Assembly (NCBI GenBank): GCA_035532475.1
Contig: DATKQY010000027.1
Coordinates: 1-64,000 of the forward strand
Source of the DNA: DATKQY01 sp035532475
GTDB lineage: Bacteria > Actinomycetota > Acidimicrobiia > Acidimicrobiales > Bog-793
Direction: 5' to 3'
Length of the DNA stretch: 64,000 bases
Made by a program: the position numbers and the translations under genes. The notes beneath the pieces are model-generated. The model searched no databases. It was not told the origin of the DNA and saw only the letters and a list, made by a program, of their open reading frames with translations. The stretch's first letter is position 1; each line of letters begins with the position of its first letter. Below are positions 50,027-58,090 of this stretch, piece by piece.

Positions 50027-51467
50027 TCCCGAGCCTCGGTATTCATTCGACCCGCTCGAGCGCCGGGGTGTGCTCCTGGGCCTGCAACCCGCCCAACTGC
50101 TGACCCTCGGGGTCGTGGCCCTATTGGCGTTTGCCGCCGACCGGTCTCTCGGCCGTTCCGGGCAACCGGTCGGACTGCTGATCCTGACCGCCGGCGTGGC
50201 GAGCGCCGTCTGGACCAGGGGCGGCCGCCCGGCGTCGACATGGTTTGTCGAGCTAGTCGCATGGGTGGTTCGTCGCGCCCGCGGCCCGTTGCTCGACGAG
50301 CGACCGTTGCACGGCACACTCGACTCGGGCCGGCCATCCCGGGCTGCGGGTGCGCGAAGCCTCGAAAAGACCGTGCCGTCCGGTGTCGAGCTTGCGGAGC
50401 TATCCGCTGAACCCGGCTCGATCGCCATCTTGCTGGATCGCCGGGACCGCAGATGGATAGCGGTCCTACCCGTCAAGGGCGGCTCCTTCGCGTTGCTGGA
50501 CCCCGAGGACCAGGCGCGCCGGCTCGAAGGGTGGAGAGTCACTCTGAACTCGTTGGGACGGCCGGGTACGGCCGTACGCAGGGTCCAGTGGATCCAGCGC
50601 AGCCATCCCGGGGTCGCGGCCGGTGTGGTACACGGCTCGGCATCGGTGCACTCGGGCGCCACGAGCACGGTCGCTGTCGAGAGCTACCGCGCTCTCGTCC
50701 TGGAGGCGAAACCGTCGCAGCACCACGAGAGCTGGATCGCCATAGCCGTAGACGGGCCGCCGTCTTCCGGATCTGCCGCCGGCCGGAGGGCGGAGCAGGT
50801 GCTGCGGAGGGAGTTGCGGCTGCTGGAGGGACAGCTGCGCAACGCCGACCTCCAGCCATCAGCACCTCTCGACCGCGCTCGACTGGCATCGACCATCGGC
50901 GGGGCGTACGAAGCTCCGGCCGAGCGCCCTGTCGGGGCCGGCTGCTGGGAGCACTCGTCGCCGTGGCCGGTGGCCGAGGACGAGCAGTGGTCGTACCTGC
51001 GCTCCGGAGGCTCGTGTCACGCCACCTACTGGATTGCCGACTGGCCGCGCATCGAGGTCGGTCCCGACTTCCTGATGCCCCTCTTGATGGGCGAAGGGCG
51101 GCGCACGGTGTCGCTGGTGATGGAACCCGTACCCCCCGAGCGCGCTGCCCGGGAAGTGCGATCGGCACGAACGGCGGACGCCGCGGATGAGCAGCTGCGC
51201 TCACGCGCCGGATTCTTGCCAAGCGCGCGCCGAGGCCGCGAAGCCGAGGGCGTGATGCGACGAGAAGCCGAGCTCGCGGAAGGTCATGCAGAGTTCCGCT
51301 ACTCGGGATACGTGACCGTGCACGCCGCCGACCGCGAGTCGCTCGACCTGGCGTGCGCCGAAGCGGAGCACGCCGCGCAAGCTTCTCAACTCGAGCTGCG
51401 CCGGCTCTACGGCCGCCAGCATGAAGCGTTCACCTGGACCCTCCCGCTGGCGAGAGGTCTCCGTTGA
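50019..51467 (+). CDS. SCO6880-like protein: PrgI-type N-terminus with VirB4-like N-terminal domain
   Basis: 482 residues. Start ATG 50019 with AAGGGGG eight bases upstream. Seen: PRYSFDPLERRGVLLGLQPA followed by two short membrane helices (LLTLGVVALLAFAADRSL, VGLLILTAGVASAVW), the PrgI/SCO6880 pattern, then a soluble domain with IAVDGPPSSGSAAGRRAEQV and SGYVTVHAADRESLDLACAE that looks like the N-terminal half of VirB4. It has no Walker motifs. It is directly followed by the ATPase gene, so together they correspond to a split VirB4 plus VirB3-like part. The TGA is 14 bases before the next start. Confidence 0.78.
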   Translation: MADPEPRYSFDPLERRGVLLGLQPAQLLTLGVVALLAFAADRSLGRSGQPVGLLILTAGVASAVWTRGGRPASTWFVELVAWVVRRARGPLLDERPLHGTLDSGRPSRAAGARSLEKTVPSGVELAELSAEPGSIAILLDRRDRRWIAVLPVKGGSFALLDPEDQARRLEGWRVTLNSLGRPGTAVRRVQWIQRSHPGVAAGVVHGSASVHSGATSTVAVESYRALVLEAKPSQHHESWIAIAVDGPPSSGSAAGRRAEQVLRRELRLLEGQLRNADLQPSAPLDRARLASTIGGAYEAPAERPVGAGCWEHSSPWPVAEDEQWSYLRSGGSCHATYWIADWPRIEVGPDFLMPLLMGEGRRTVSLVMEPVPPERAAREVRSARTADAADEQLRSRAGFLPSARRGREAEGVMRREAELAEGHAEFRYSGYVTVHAADRESLDLACAEAEHAAQASQLELRRLYGRQHEAFTWTLPLARGLR

Positions 51468-51480
51468 GGGGACAGTGCTG

Positions 51481-52755
51481 ATGCGACCGCCCCCGCCTCA
51501 CCGCGCTACGACCGCTCGCCTGCAGGCTGCCTACCCCTTCGTCAGCGAGGGGGGCATTGGATCGGAAGGGCCTCTGATCGGCAGGGACGTCATGGGCGGC
51601 TCCTTCTGCTTCGACCCCTGGGTTCTCTACCGGCGCGGCGTGCTTACGAATCCGAACCTCATAGTCATGGGTCAGGTGGGCAGAGGCAAGTCCACGTTTG
51701 TCAAAACCTTCGTGTGGCGGCAGATGGCATTCGGACGTCAATCCTGGGTGATCGACCCGAAGGGTGAGTACGGACCGCTCGCCCACGCTTGCGCGACGAC
51801 GCCGCTGCGACTCTCACCGGGAGGGCCGCAGCGCCTGAACCCGCTCGACATGCCGGCGGCGAAGGCCGATTCGGATGCGGCGGCTATGGAGCGCCCGCGC
51901 GCGGACCTCGTCGCGTCACTCGTGTCTTCGTCGCTCGCGAGGAGACTCCTTCCGGCGGAGCGGGCAGCCGTCGACCTCGCCGTGATCGGCGCCTCCAGAC
52001 GTTCGGAACCGCCGACCTTGGGAGCTGTGGTCGAAGCAATGCTCGAACCGGACGCCGATCTCGCGGCGAGCGTCAACACCGACGCCGCAGGACTGGCCGC
52101 CGACGGGCGGGCTCCCGCGCTGGAGCTCCGCCGTCTGGTTGGCGGAGACCTCGCCGGGATGTTCGACGGGCGGACTGCGACCTGCGCTGTCGACCTCGAC
52201 GCCCCCCTGGTGACGCTCGACCTCTCCCGGGTGTTCTCCTCGCCGGCGCTGCCTCTGCTCATGACCTGCGCGATCTCGTGGATGCAGTCGGCCCTTGCCA
52301 GAGCGGACGGGGTCAAGAGGCTGGTCGTCATCGACGAGGCGTGGGCGGTGCTCCATGATCTGTCGACTGCACGATGGCTGCAGTCGGTCTTCAAGCTGTC
52401 CAGGGCCTTCGGAGTCTCCAACGTCGCGGTCGTGCATCGCCTGTCCGACCTGAGATCTGCCGGGGCCGAAGGGTCCTCACAGCAGCAGCTGGCCGAGGGA
52501 CTGCTGTCGGACTCCGAGACCCGGGTCGTGTTCGGTCAGCCGATCTCGGAAGCGGGAGTCACAGCGGAGATGGTCGGATTGACCGGTGTCGAGCGGGACG
52601 TCGTAGCGCACCTTCCGCGGGGTGTCGCGCTCTGGAAGGTGGGGGACAGGTCCTTCCTCGTGGAGCACCTGGTCGGCGGGATGGAAACGGAGATCGTCGA
52701 CACGGACTCGGCGATGCTGGATAGCGCTCCCGAGGCGGAACAGGTCGCTCGGTGA
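51481..52755 (+). CDS. virB4: VirB4-like T4SS ATPase domain
   Basis: 424 residues. Walker A GQVGRGKSTFVKTF (the VirB4-type GxxGxGKS/T), WVIDPKGEYG, Walker B VVIDEAWAVL, and FKLSRAFGVSNVAVVHRLSD and DSETRVVFGQP in the C-terminal part, as in VirB4. The N-terminal VirB4 half is in the preceding gene. Energy source for pilus or channel assembly. Start ATG 51481; a GTG at 51475 is possible. Four-base overlap with the next start. Confidence 0.85.
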   Translation: MRPPPPHRATTARLQAAYPFVSEGGIGSEGPLIGRDVMGGSFCFDPWVLYRRGVLTNPNLIVMGQVGRGKSTFVKTFVWRQMAFGRQSWVIDPKGEYGPLAHACATTPLRLSPGGPQRLNPLDMPAAKADSDAAAMERPRADLVASLVSSSLARRLLPAERAAVDLAVIGASRRSEPPTLGAVVEAMLEPDADLAASVNTDAAGLAADGRAPALELRRLVGGDLAGMFDGRTATCAVDLDAPLVTLDLSRVFSSPALPLLMTCAISWMQSALARADGVKRLVVIDEAWAVLHDLSTARWLQSVFKLSRAFGVSNVAVVHRLSDLRSAGAEGSSQQQLAEGLLSDSETRVVFGQPISEAGVTAEMVGLTGVERDVVAHLPRGVALWKVGDRSFLVEHLVGGMETEIVDTDSAMLDSAPEAEQVAR

Positions 52756-54476
52756 TCCAGCGCCGGCCCTACAACGGCGATCCGTCGTCCGGTTTCGCCG
52801 ACAGAGGAGACTCGCTCATCCTCGGCCTGGTCGCGGTCGTGGCAGGCGCCGCGGCGTGGTTCACGGCGTCGGTTGCCGTCGCGGTACGCATTTCGTCGGG
52901 TCGGTGGCCGCGCCTGACGCTGGATGACGTCGTCGCGGCGATTGCCGCGTTCCGCTCCCACCTGGGCGACCCCGCGGCCTCGTGGCCTTCTGTGGTCGTG
53001 GGAGCGCATCCGCCACCAGCGTGGCTCGTGTACGGGACGGGGCTGGCGATCGCAGCGCTCGGTGCCGGGGCAGTCCTGGGGCTGCGCACGTTCCCCTTCC
53101 ATCGCCAATCAGCCGGGCGCGCCGCGAAGACGAGAGGCGCGCGATGGGCGACGCCGTCCGATACCGGTCCGCTGCGAATCAGGCGCAGGCGACCAGACGA
53201 CCGCCTGGTGCTCGGCCGGATGAACCGGGTTGCGCTCGTTCGGCCTCTCGTCGCTACAGAGGCACGGCATTCGCTGCTGGTGCTGGGCCCCACGCAGTCC
53301 GGCAAGACCTCGGCCCTGGCGATACCCGCCATCCTCGAGTGGCACGGTCCGGTCATCGCCACCTCGGTGAAGGACGACCTCGTCCGGGCCACGTTGTCGT
53401 CGCGCAGGCGCCGGGGTCCTGTGTGGCTCTTCGACCCGACCGCCGGTTCGGGTCTTGGTCCCCTCGCCAGGTGGTCGCCGTTGTCGGCGTGCACCGATTG
53501 GGCAGCCGCACAGAGGATGGCGTCGTGGCTTGTCGACGCGACGCCGGCACGCTCGGGCATGGTCGATGCAGCGTTCTGGTACGCGGCCGCAGCGAAACAA
53601 CTCGCCCCCCTCCTGCTGGCCGCCGCGCGCGGCGGCTACACGATGGCGGACGTGGTCCGTTGGACCAACAGCTCGGAACTCTCAGAACCGGGACAGTTGC
53701 TGCACGTCTCGGGCGACATCGACGCGGCGCTCGCGCTGTCCGCGTGCGAGAACAGGGACGAACGGATCCGCAGCTCTGTCTCGACCACTCTCGAGACGGT
53801 GCTGGCTCCGTTCGAGGACCCCGAGGTGGGGCGCTGGACTTCCGGCACCGAAGTCGATCTCGACGAGGTCGTGTCCTCGCCAGCGACGCTGTTCTTGTGC
53901 GGCCCGAGCCACGAGCAGTCCCGCGTTCAAGGCCTCTTCGCAGCGCTCGTGTCAGCGGCCGTCGCCTCGGCAACTCGACTCGCTGCCGCGCGCTCAGAAC
54001 CGATCAGGCCTCCGCTTCTCCTAGTCCTCGACGAGGCGGCCAACATCGCGCCCGTGCGTGACCTGGACACGATCGCGTCAACCGGCGCCGGGCTCGGCGT
54101 GCAGCTCGTGACCGTCTGCCAGGACCTGTCACAGCTGTCGGCTCGCTACGGGCCTGACCGAGCGCGCACGATCGTCAACAATCACCGGGCCAAACTCCTG
54201 CTGTCCGGTGTCTCCGACCTGTCGACGCTCGACTTGGTCTCGGGTCTCGCCGGGGAGCAGGCCGTACGCGAGCACACCTACACGTACGACCAGCGCGACG
54301 GCCGCCGGACACGAAGCTCCGCGATCGCCTTCAGGCGGCTGGCGCCTGCCGATGAGCTTCGCAGGGTGCCGCCCGGTGAAGGAGTCCTCGTGTACGGGCA
54401 CCTGCCGCCCGTGAGACTCCGGCTGCGCCCGTGGTTCGCGGATCGCGGCCTGCGGTCCCTGGCCGCCTCCGGTTGA
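52752..54476 (+). CDS. VirD4/TraG-type coupling protein
   Basis: 574 residues. Two N-terminal membrane helices (LILGLVAVVAGAAAWFTAS, VYGTGLAIAALGAGAVLGL), then GARWATPSDTGPLRI, Walker A LVLGPTQSGKTSALAIPAIL, VWLFDPTAGSGLG, Walker B LLLVLDEAANIAPVRDLDTI, and GLGVQLVTVCQDLSQLSARY. This is the TraG/VirD4 coupling ATPase that brings the relaxase-DNA complex to the channel. Stop 1 base before the convergent ligD-polymerase stop (54478), so the module ends tightly against host DNA. Confidence 0.9.
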   Translation: MIQRRPYNGDPSSGFADRGDSLILGLVAVVAGAAAWFTASVAVAVRISSGRWPRLTLDDVVAAIAAFRSHLGDPAASWPSVVVGAHPPPAWLVYGTGLAIAALGAGAVLGLRTFPFHRQSAGRAAKTRGARWATPSDTGPLRIRRRRPDDRLVLGRMNRVALVRPLVATEARHSLLVLGPTQSGKTSALAIPAILEWHGPVIATSVKDDLVRATLSSRRRRGPVWLFDPTAGSGLGPLARWSPLSACTDWAAAQRMASWLVDATPARSGMVDAAFWYAAAAKQLAPLLLAAARGGYTMADVVRWTNSSELSEPGQLLHVSGDIDAALALSACENRDERIRSSVSTTLETVLAPFEDPEVGRWTSGTEVDLDEVVSSPATLFLCGPSHEQSRVQGLFAALVSAAVASATRLAAARSEPIRPPLLLVLDEAANIAPVRDLDTIASTGAGLGVQLVTVCQDLSQLSARYGPDRARTIVNNHRAKLLLSGVSDLSTLDLVSGLAGEQAVREHTYTYDQRDGRRTRSSAIAFRRLAPADELRRVPPGEGVLVYGHLPPVRLRLRPWFADRGLRSLAASG

Positions 54477-54477
54477 G

Positions 54478-55503
54478 TTACTCGGCTGCCCCCGCCGGCT
54501 TGCGAGCACGGCTTGGTGCGACGCGGGGGGGTTCACCGGGCATCTTCGGGTAAACGGGCGGCCAGGGGGCGTCGGGGAGCCCCGCCTCGCTGTCGCGCCG
54601 GGACATGTCGAGCAGAGGTTCGAGGGACTGCGCCGCAGCGCCCATCCAGGGGTCACCGTGATCGGAAACCCGCGCAGGGACCGTGTCGATCGTCAGAGCG
54701 TCCGGATCTACCGTCTCGAGCTCCGACCAGTCGAACGGCGTCGAGACCTGCGCTGCCGGGCGTGCGCGCACGGACCAGGCTCCGAAGACCGTTTTGTGAG
54801 GGGCGTTCTGGTTGAAATCGACAAAGACCCTGCGGCCCCGCTCCTCCTTCCACCACGCGCACGTGAGAAGTTCCGGCCGCCGGCGCTCGAGCTCCCGCGC
54901 GACCGCTACGGCAGCGGAACGTACCTCGATGGACGACCACTTGGGCTGCAACCGGATGTAGATGTGAATGCCTCGATTGCCGGTCGTCTTGGGCAGGCCG
55001 GTCATCCCGACGCCGGAGAGCAACTCGTGCACTTCCGACGCCGCTTCTCGCAGCATCGCGAACGTGACACCCGGGGAGGGGTCGAGGTCGATGCGCAACT
55101 CGTCGGCGTGCTCGGGGTCGTCGGCTTTGTAGGGCCAAACATGAAAGCCGAGGCAGGCGAGGTTGACCGCCCAGAGCACGTGGGCGAGGTCGGCGGCGAC
55201 GAGGGCGTCGGACGTCGTGCCGTTGGGGGTGGAGACGACAGTGGTACGCAGCCATCCCGGGCGTTTCTCGGGGACTCTCTTCTGGAAGAAAGACTGCCCC
55301 GTCGCGCCGTTCGGGAACCGCTGCAAAAGCACCGGTCGGCCGCCCATGGCATCCATGAGCGGGACCTCGACACTGCGGTAGTACTCGACGAGGTCGAGCT
55401 TGGTGTGGCCGGACTCGGGAAACAGGACCTTGCCCGGATGGGAGATCTCTAGCGTGCGCCCTGCAGCCGCCACTTCGGCAGTCTCCCCTCCTGTTCCGGG
55501 CAC
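54478..55503 (-). CDS. LigD-type polymerase domain (archaeo-eukaryotic primase fold), stand-alone
   Basis: 341 residues from GTG 55503. Seen: LEISHPGKVLFPESGHTKLD, PVLLQRFPNGATGQSFFQKR, the metal site DELRIDLDPSPGVTF (DxD) and TTGNRGIHIYIRLQPKWSSI. In LigD this domain fills gaps and adds nucleotides during non-homologous end joining. Here there is no ligase or nuclease domain and no ku gene in the window; a separate ligase may act elsewhere. It is coupled to doxX (6-base gap). The neighbouring conjugation module makes a repair role after transfer conceivable, but this is speculation. Confidence 0.88.
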   Translation of the reverse strand: MPGTGGETAEVAAAGRTLEISHPGKVLFPESGHTKLDLVEYYRSVEVPLMDAMGGRPVLLQRFPNGATGQSFFQKRVPEKRPGWLRTTVVSTPNGTTSDALVAADLAHVLWAVNLACLGFHVWPYKADDPEHADELRIDLDPSPGVTFAMLREAASEVHELLSGVGMTGLPKTTGNRGIHIYIRLQPKWSSIEVRSAAVAVARELERRRPELLTCAWWKEERGRRVFVDFNQNAPHKTVFGAWSVRARPAAQVSTPFDWSELETVDPDALTIDTVPARVSDHGDPWMGAAAQSLEPLLDMSRRDSEAGLPDAPWPPVYPKMPGEPPRVAPSRARKPAGAAE

Positions 55504-55508
55504 GGCGC

Positions 55509-56045
55509 TCAGGTGCGGGGATCGGGCCGGTAGCTGGTGGCGAGGAGAATCGTCGAGTTCGCGACGCCGAACAGCGCGGCGAACAGCGCCCACTTGAGCC
55601 CCGAGCGGTGTTTGCCCATCAGTGCATCGACCGAGAAGCGACCCGGCCCCAACGCCGCTATCACCGCCGCCACCACGGCGACCACTCCCGTGTATTCCCA
55701 ACCACCTTTGAACACGAAGAACCCCTTGCCCTTGTGGTCCGTCCTCGCGGCGGTCGTCATCAGCCCGATCGCTGCCGCCGCGGGGAGGGGGCTCGCTGCC
55801 CCGACGGTGATCATCGTCCCGGCGCCGATCTCCGTCGCGGCCGCAAGGCGGGCGTGCACCTTCGCCGGTTTCAACCCAAGCGACTCGAACCAGCCGGTCG
55901 TACCCTTGAGCCCGCCTTTGCCGAACACCTTGTTGTAGCCGTGGGCCACGAGCATCGGCCCGATGGCAAGCCGCAGAAGCAGCGCCGGCACGTCGGTTCC
56001 GGTCGAGATCGATGTCGGCTTGCTTTTCAGTCGCAGGGTCCTCAT
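55509..56045 (-). CDS. DoxX family membrane protein
   Basis: 178 residues, ATG 56045 (TTG three codons upstream). Four hydrophobic segments, starting ALLLRLAIGPMLVAHGYNKV (DoxX-type RLxxGxxxxxHGxxK), then GAGTMITVGAASPLPAAAAI and YTGVVAVVAAVIAALGPG. DoxX proteins have been linked to redox stress in mycobacteria; function here unknown. Upstream partner of the polymerase-domain gene and divergent from murT. Confidence 0.82.
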   Translation of the reverse strand: MRTLRLKSKPTSISTGTDVPALLLRLAIGPMLVAHGYNKVFGKGGLKGTTGWFESLGLKPAKVHARLAAATEIGAGTMITVGAASPLPAAAAIGLMTTAARTDHKGKGFFVFKGGWEYTGVVAVVAAVIAALGPGRFSVDALMGKHRSGLKWALFAALFGVANSTILLATSYRPDPRT

Positions 56046-56072
56046 CGGCGTCAAGGTACCCTCGGTCCAACC

Positions 56073-57308
56073 GTGGCACCTACTTCAGAGCTTTCCGCGC
56101 GGACCAGGCTGGCCGCGTTGCTCGGCGGCGCAGTCTCCGAAGCGTCTCGCCGACTCGGCCGCGGGGGTGGGTCGGTCATCGGCGGCAGGGCGATCCTCGC
56201 CGTCGACCCCGAAGCGCTCGCAGGTCTCTCACGAGGGCACCGGGTCGCCCTGGTTTCCGGCACCAACGGCAAGACGACCACCACGAGCCTGCTGCGCGCT
56301 GCCCTGGCGACGAACGGCCCCGTCGTGACCAACATGCTGGGCGCCAACCTGCCGCCTGGAGTCGCATCTGCGCTCGCCGGCGGGCCTGCCGGCGCTCCTG
56401 CAGCCCTGGAGGTCGACGAGGCCTGGCTCGGCCGGGTGGCAGAGGCGACGCACCCAGTTGCTGTCGCCCTACTCAACCTCAGCCGCGACCAGCTCGACCG
56501 AAACAACGAGGTCCGCCGTCTCGCCTCCACCTGGCGCGCGGCACTCGAGCACTCCGCCGCGACCGTCGTGGCCAACGCGGACGACCCGTTGGTGGTTTGG
56601 GGCGCGGGCCTCGCCGGAGATGTTCGCTGGGTAGGCGTCGGGCTTCCTTGGACAGACGACGCCGCCGGTTGCCCGGCGTGTGGCGGCAGGATCTCCTTCG
56701 ACCCTGGCGGCGGTTGGGCTTGCGGCTCCTGCGATTTCACCCGTCCCCGGCTGGACGCGTGGCTCGAAGGCCGTGATCTTGTCGATCCCTACGGGTCGCG
56801 CACCGCGCTGCCGATGTCGTTGCCGGGCCGTGCCAACCGTGCCAACGCGGCGATCGCCATCGTCACTTCCGAGGTATTCGGCGTCCTGAGGCCGGCCGCG
56901 GCGTCGGCGATGGAGTCGGTGTCGGATGTCGTCGGCCGCTATTCAACCGTCCGGGCGGGCGGCACTGAGGCGAGATTGCTCCTCGCCAAAAACCCTGCCG
57001 GCTGGCTCGAGGTCTTCGACGTGCTGCGGCCGGCACCGGTCCCCGTCGTCGTCTCCATCAACGCCCGGATCGCGGACGGGCGCGACCCTTCTTGGTTGTG
57101 GGATGTGCCGTTCGAGCGGCTCGCTGGGAGAGTCGTCGTGGCATCCGGCGAGCGCAGCCGCGACCTGGCCGTCCGCCTTCGCTACGCCGACATCGAGCCT
57201 CTGCGCGAGCCGGATCCGATCATGGCGATTGCCGCCGCCGGGGCGTTTTCGGTTGATGTCGTCGGCAACTACACCGCGTTCCAGGACATCAGGACGCGAC
57301 TGGCGTGA
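56073..57308 (+). CDS. murT: MurT, lipid II isoglutaminyl synthase ligase subunit
   Basis: 411 residues. Mur-ligase fold: ATP loop VALVSGTNGKTTTTSLLRAA, NMLGANLPPGVASALAGG, LLNLSRDQLDRNNEV, a zinc ribbon CPACGGRISF ... CGSC within the middle, then MSLPGRANRANAAIAIV. With GatD it amidates the D-Glu of lipid II stem peptides. Start GTG 56073, and the stop overlaps the gatD start by four bases. The pair is typical of Gram-positive bacteria and actinomycetes. Confidence 0.94.
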   Translation: MAPTSELSARTRLAALLGGAVSEASRRLGRGGGSVIGGRAILAVDPEALAGLSRGHRVALVSGTNGKTTTTSLLRAALATNGPVVTNMLGANLPPGVASALAGGPAGAPAALEVDEAWLGRVAEATHPVAVALLNLSRDQLDRNNEVRRLASTWRAALEHSAATVVANADDPLVVWGAGLAGDVRWVGVGLPWTDDAAGCPACGGRISFDPGGGWACGSCDFTRPRLDAWLEGRDLVDPYGSRTALPMSLPGRANRANAAIAIVTSEVFGVLRPAAASAMESVSDVVGRYSTVRAGGTEARLLLAKNPAGWLEVFDVLRPAPVPVVVSINARIADGRDPSWLWDVPFERLAGRVVVASGERSRDLAVRLRYADIEPLREPDPIMAIAAAGAFSVDVVGNYTAFQDIRTRLA

Positions 57309-58090
57309 CCGAAACCGGCGATTCGACGGTCAGCGTTGTCCTTCTTTTTCCCGACCTCTTGGGTACCTACGGCGATTCCGGCAACGCCGTGATCCTCGCT
57401 CAGCGGCTGCGGTGGCGGGGAATCCCATCGCGCATAATGACGGTCCGCTCCGGGGACGCGGTGCCGGAAGGCTGCGAGATCTATGTCGTCGGCGGCGGCG
57501 AAGATCTTCCCCAGGCGCTCGCCGCCCGGCAGCTCGGACCAGCGCGGACATCGCCGCTCGCCCGGGCGGTCGATTCCGGCGCGGCGGTCCTAGCGGTCTG
57601 CGCCGGGTTGCAGATCCTCGGCAACAGCTTCGTGTACGGGCCCCAGGGCATTGCCGCCGAGGGGCTCGGCTTGATCGATTGTGATACCCGCAGAGGCGGC
57701 GGGCGCCGGTCTGTCGGGGAGATCGCGGTCGAGGTCGACCCGCGTCTCGGCATTCCGGTGCTCACCGGCTACGAAAACCACGCCGGTGTCACATCCGTAG
57801 GACCCGGCGCCAACCCCGCCGGGCGAGTCGTCTACGGGAACGGCAACGGCGACGGGTCCGGAACCGACGGGGTGTGGTCGGGAAAGGTCTTCGGCACCTA
57901 CCTCCACGGACCGGTCCTGGCGCGCAATCCGGCCCTGGCCGACCTGCTGCTCAGCTGGGTCGTCGGCGACCTCACTCCGATCGACGACACCGAAGCGACG
58001 GCTCTGCGCGAAGAGCGGCTCGCGGCTGGGAGGCTCGAGCGGGCCGGGACTCGCCGTGTGCTCGGCCGCTTGCGCAAGGCGAGAGCATGA
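57305..58090 (+). CDS. gatD: GatD, glutamine amidotransferase subunit of lipid II isoglutaminyl synthase
   Basis: 261 residues, type-1-like CobB/CobQ glutaminase. Seen: VVLLFPDLLGTYGDSGNAVI, IYVVGGGEDLPQALAARQLG, catalytic Cys in AVCAGLQILGNSFVYG, GYENHAGVTSVGPGANPAG and the catalytic His of GTYLHGPVLARNP. Supplies ammonia to MurT. Tight coupling with murT (GTGA overlap) and with pncB (ATGA overlap) suggests one operon. Confidence 0.94.
   Translation: MTETGDSTVSVVLLFPDLLGTYGDSGNAVILAQRLRWRGIPSRIMTVRSGDAVPEGCEIYVVGGGEDLPQALAARQLGPARTSPLARAVDSGAAVLAVCAGLQILGNSFVYGPQGIAAEGLGLIDCDTRRGGGRRSVGEIAVEVDPRLGIPVLTGYENHAGVTSVGPGANPAGRVVYGNGNGDGSGTDGVWSGKVFGTYLHGPVLARNPALADLLLSWVVGDLTPIDDTEATALREERLAAGRLERAGTRRVLGRLRKARA

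Larger units (their letters stand above)
46458..54476. mobile_element. compact conjugation-type module (relaxase plus T4SS core)
   Basis: Six genes in two divergent arms: relaxase (minus) and pilin-like, VirB6/TrbL-like, SCO6880, VirB4-like and VirD4-like (plus). It resembles part of an actinobacterial integrative and conjugative element, but I see no integrase, excisionase, VirB8/B9/B10 or cell-wall hydrolase. It abuts host genes with 34 bases overlap on the left and a 1-base gap on the right, so no att repeats can be read. It may be a domesticated or decayed element or a defined minimal module. GC content is not visibly different except in the central gap. Confidence 0.7.

Noticed and set aside
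46458..54476. Complete integrative element with att sites
   Set aside because: No direct repeats could be recognised at the borders by eye and no integrase is encoded; only a module is claimed.
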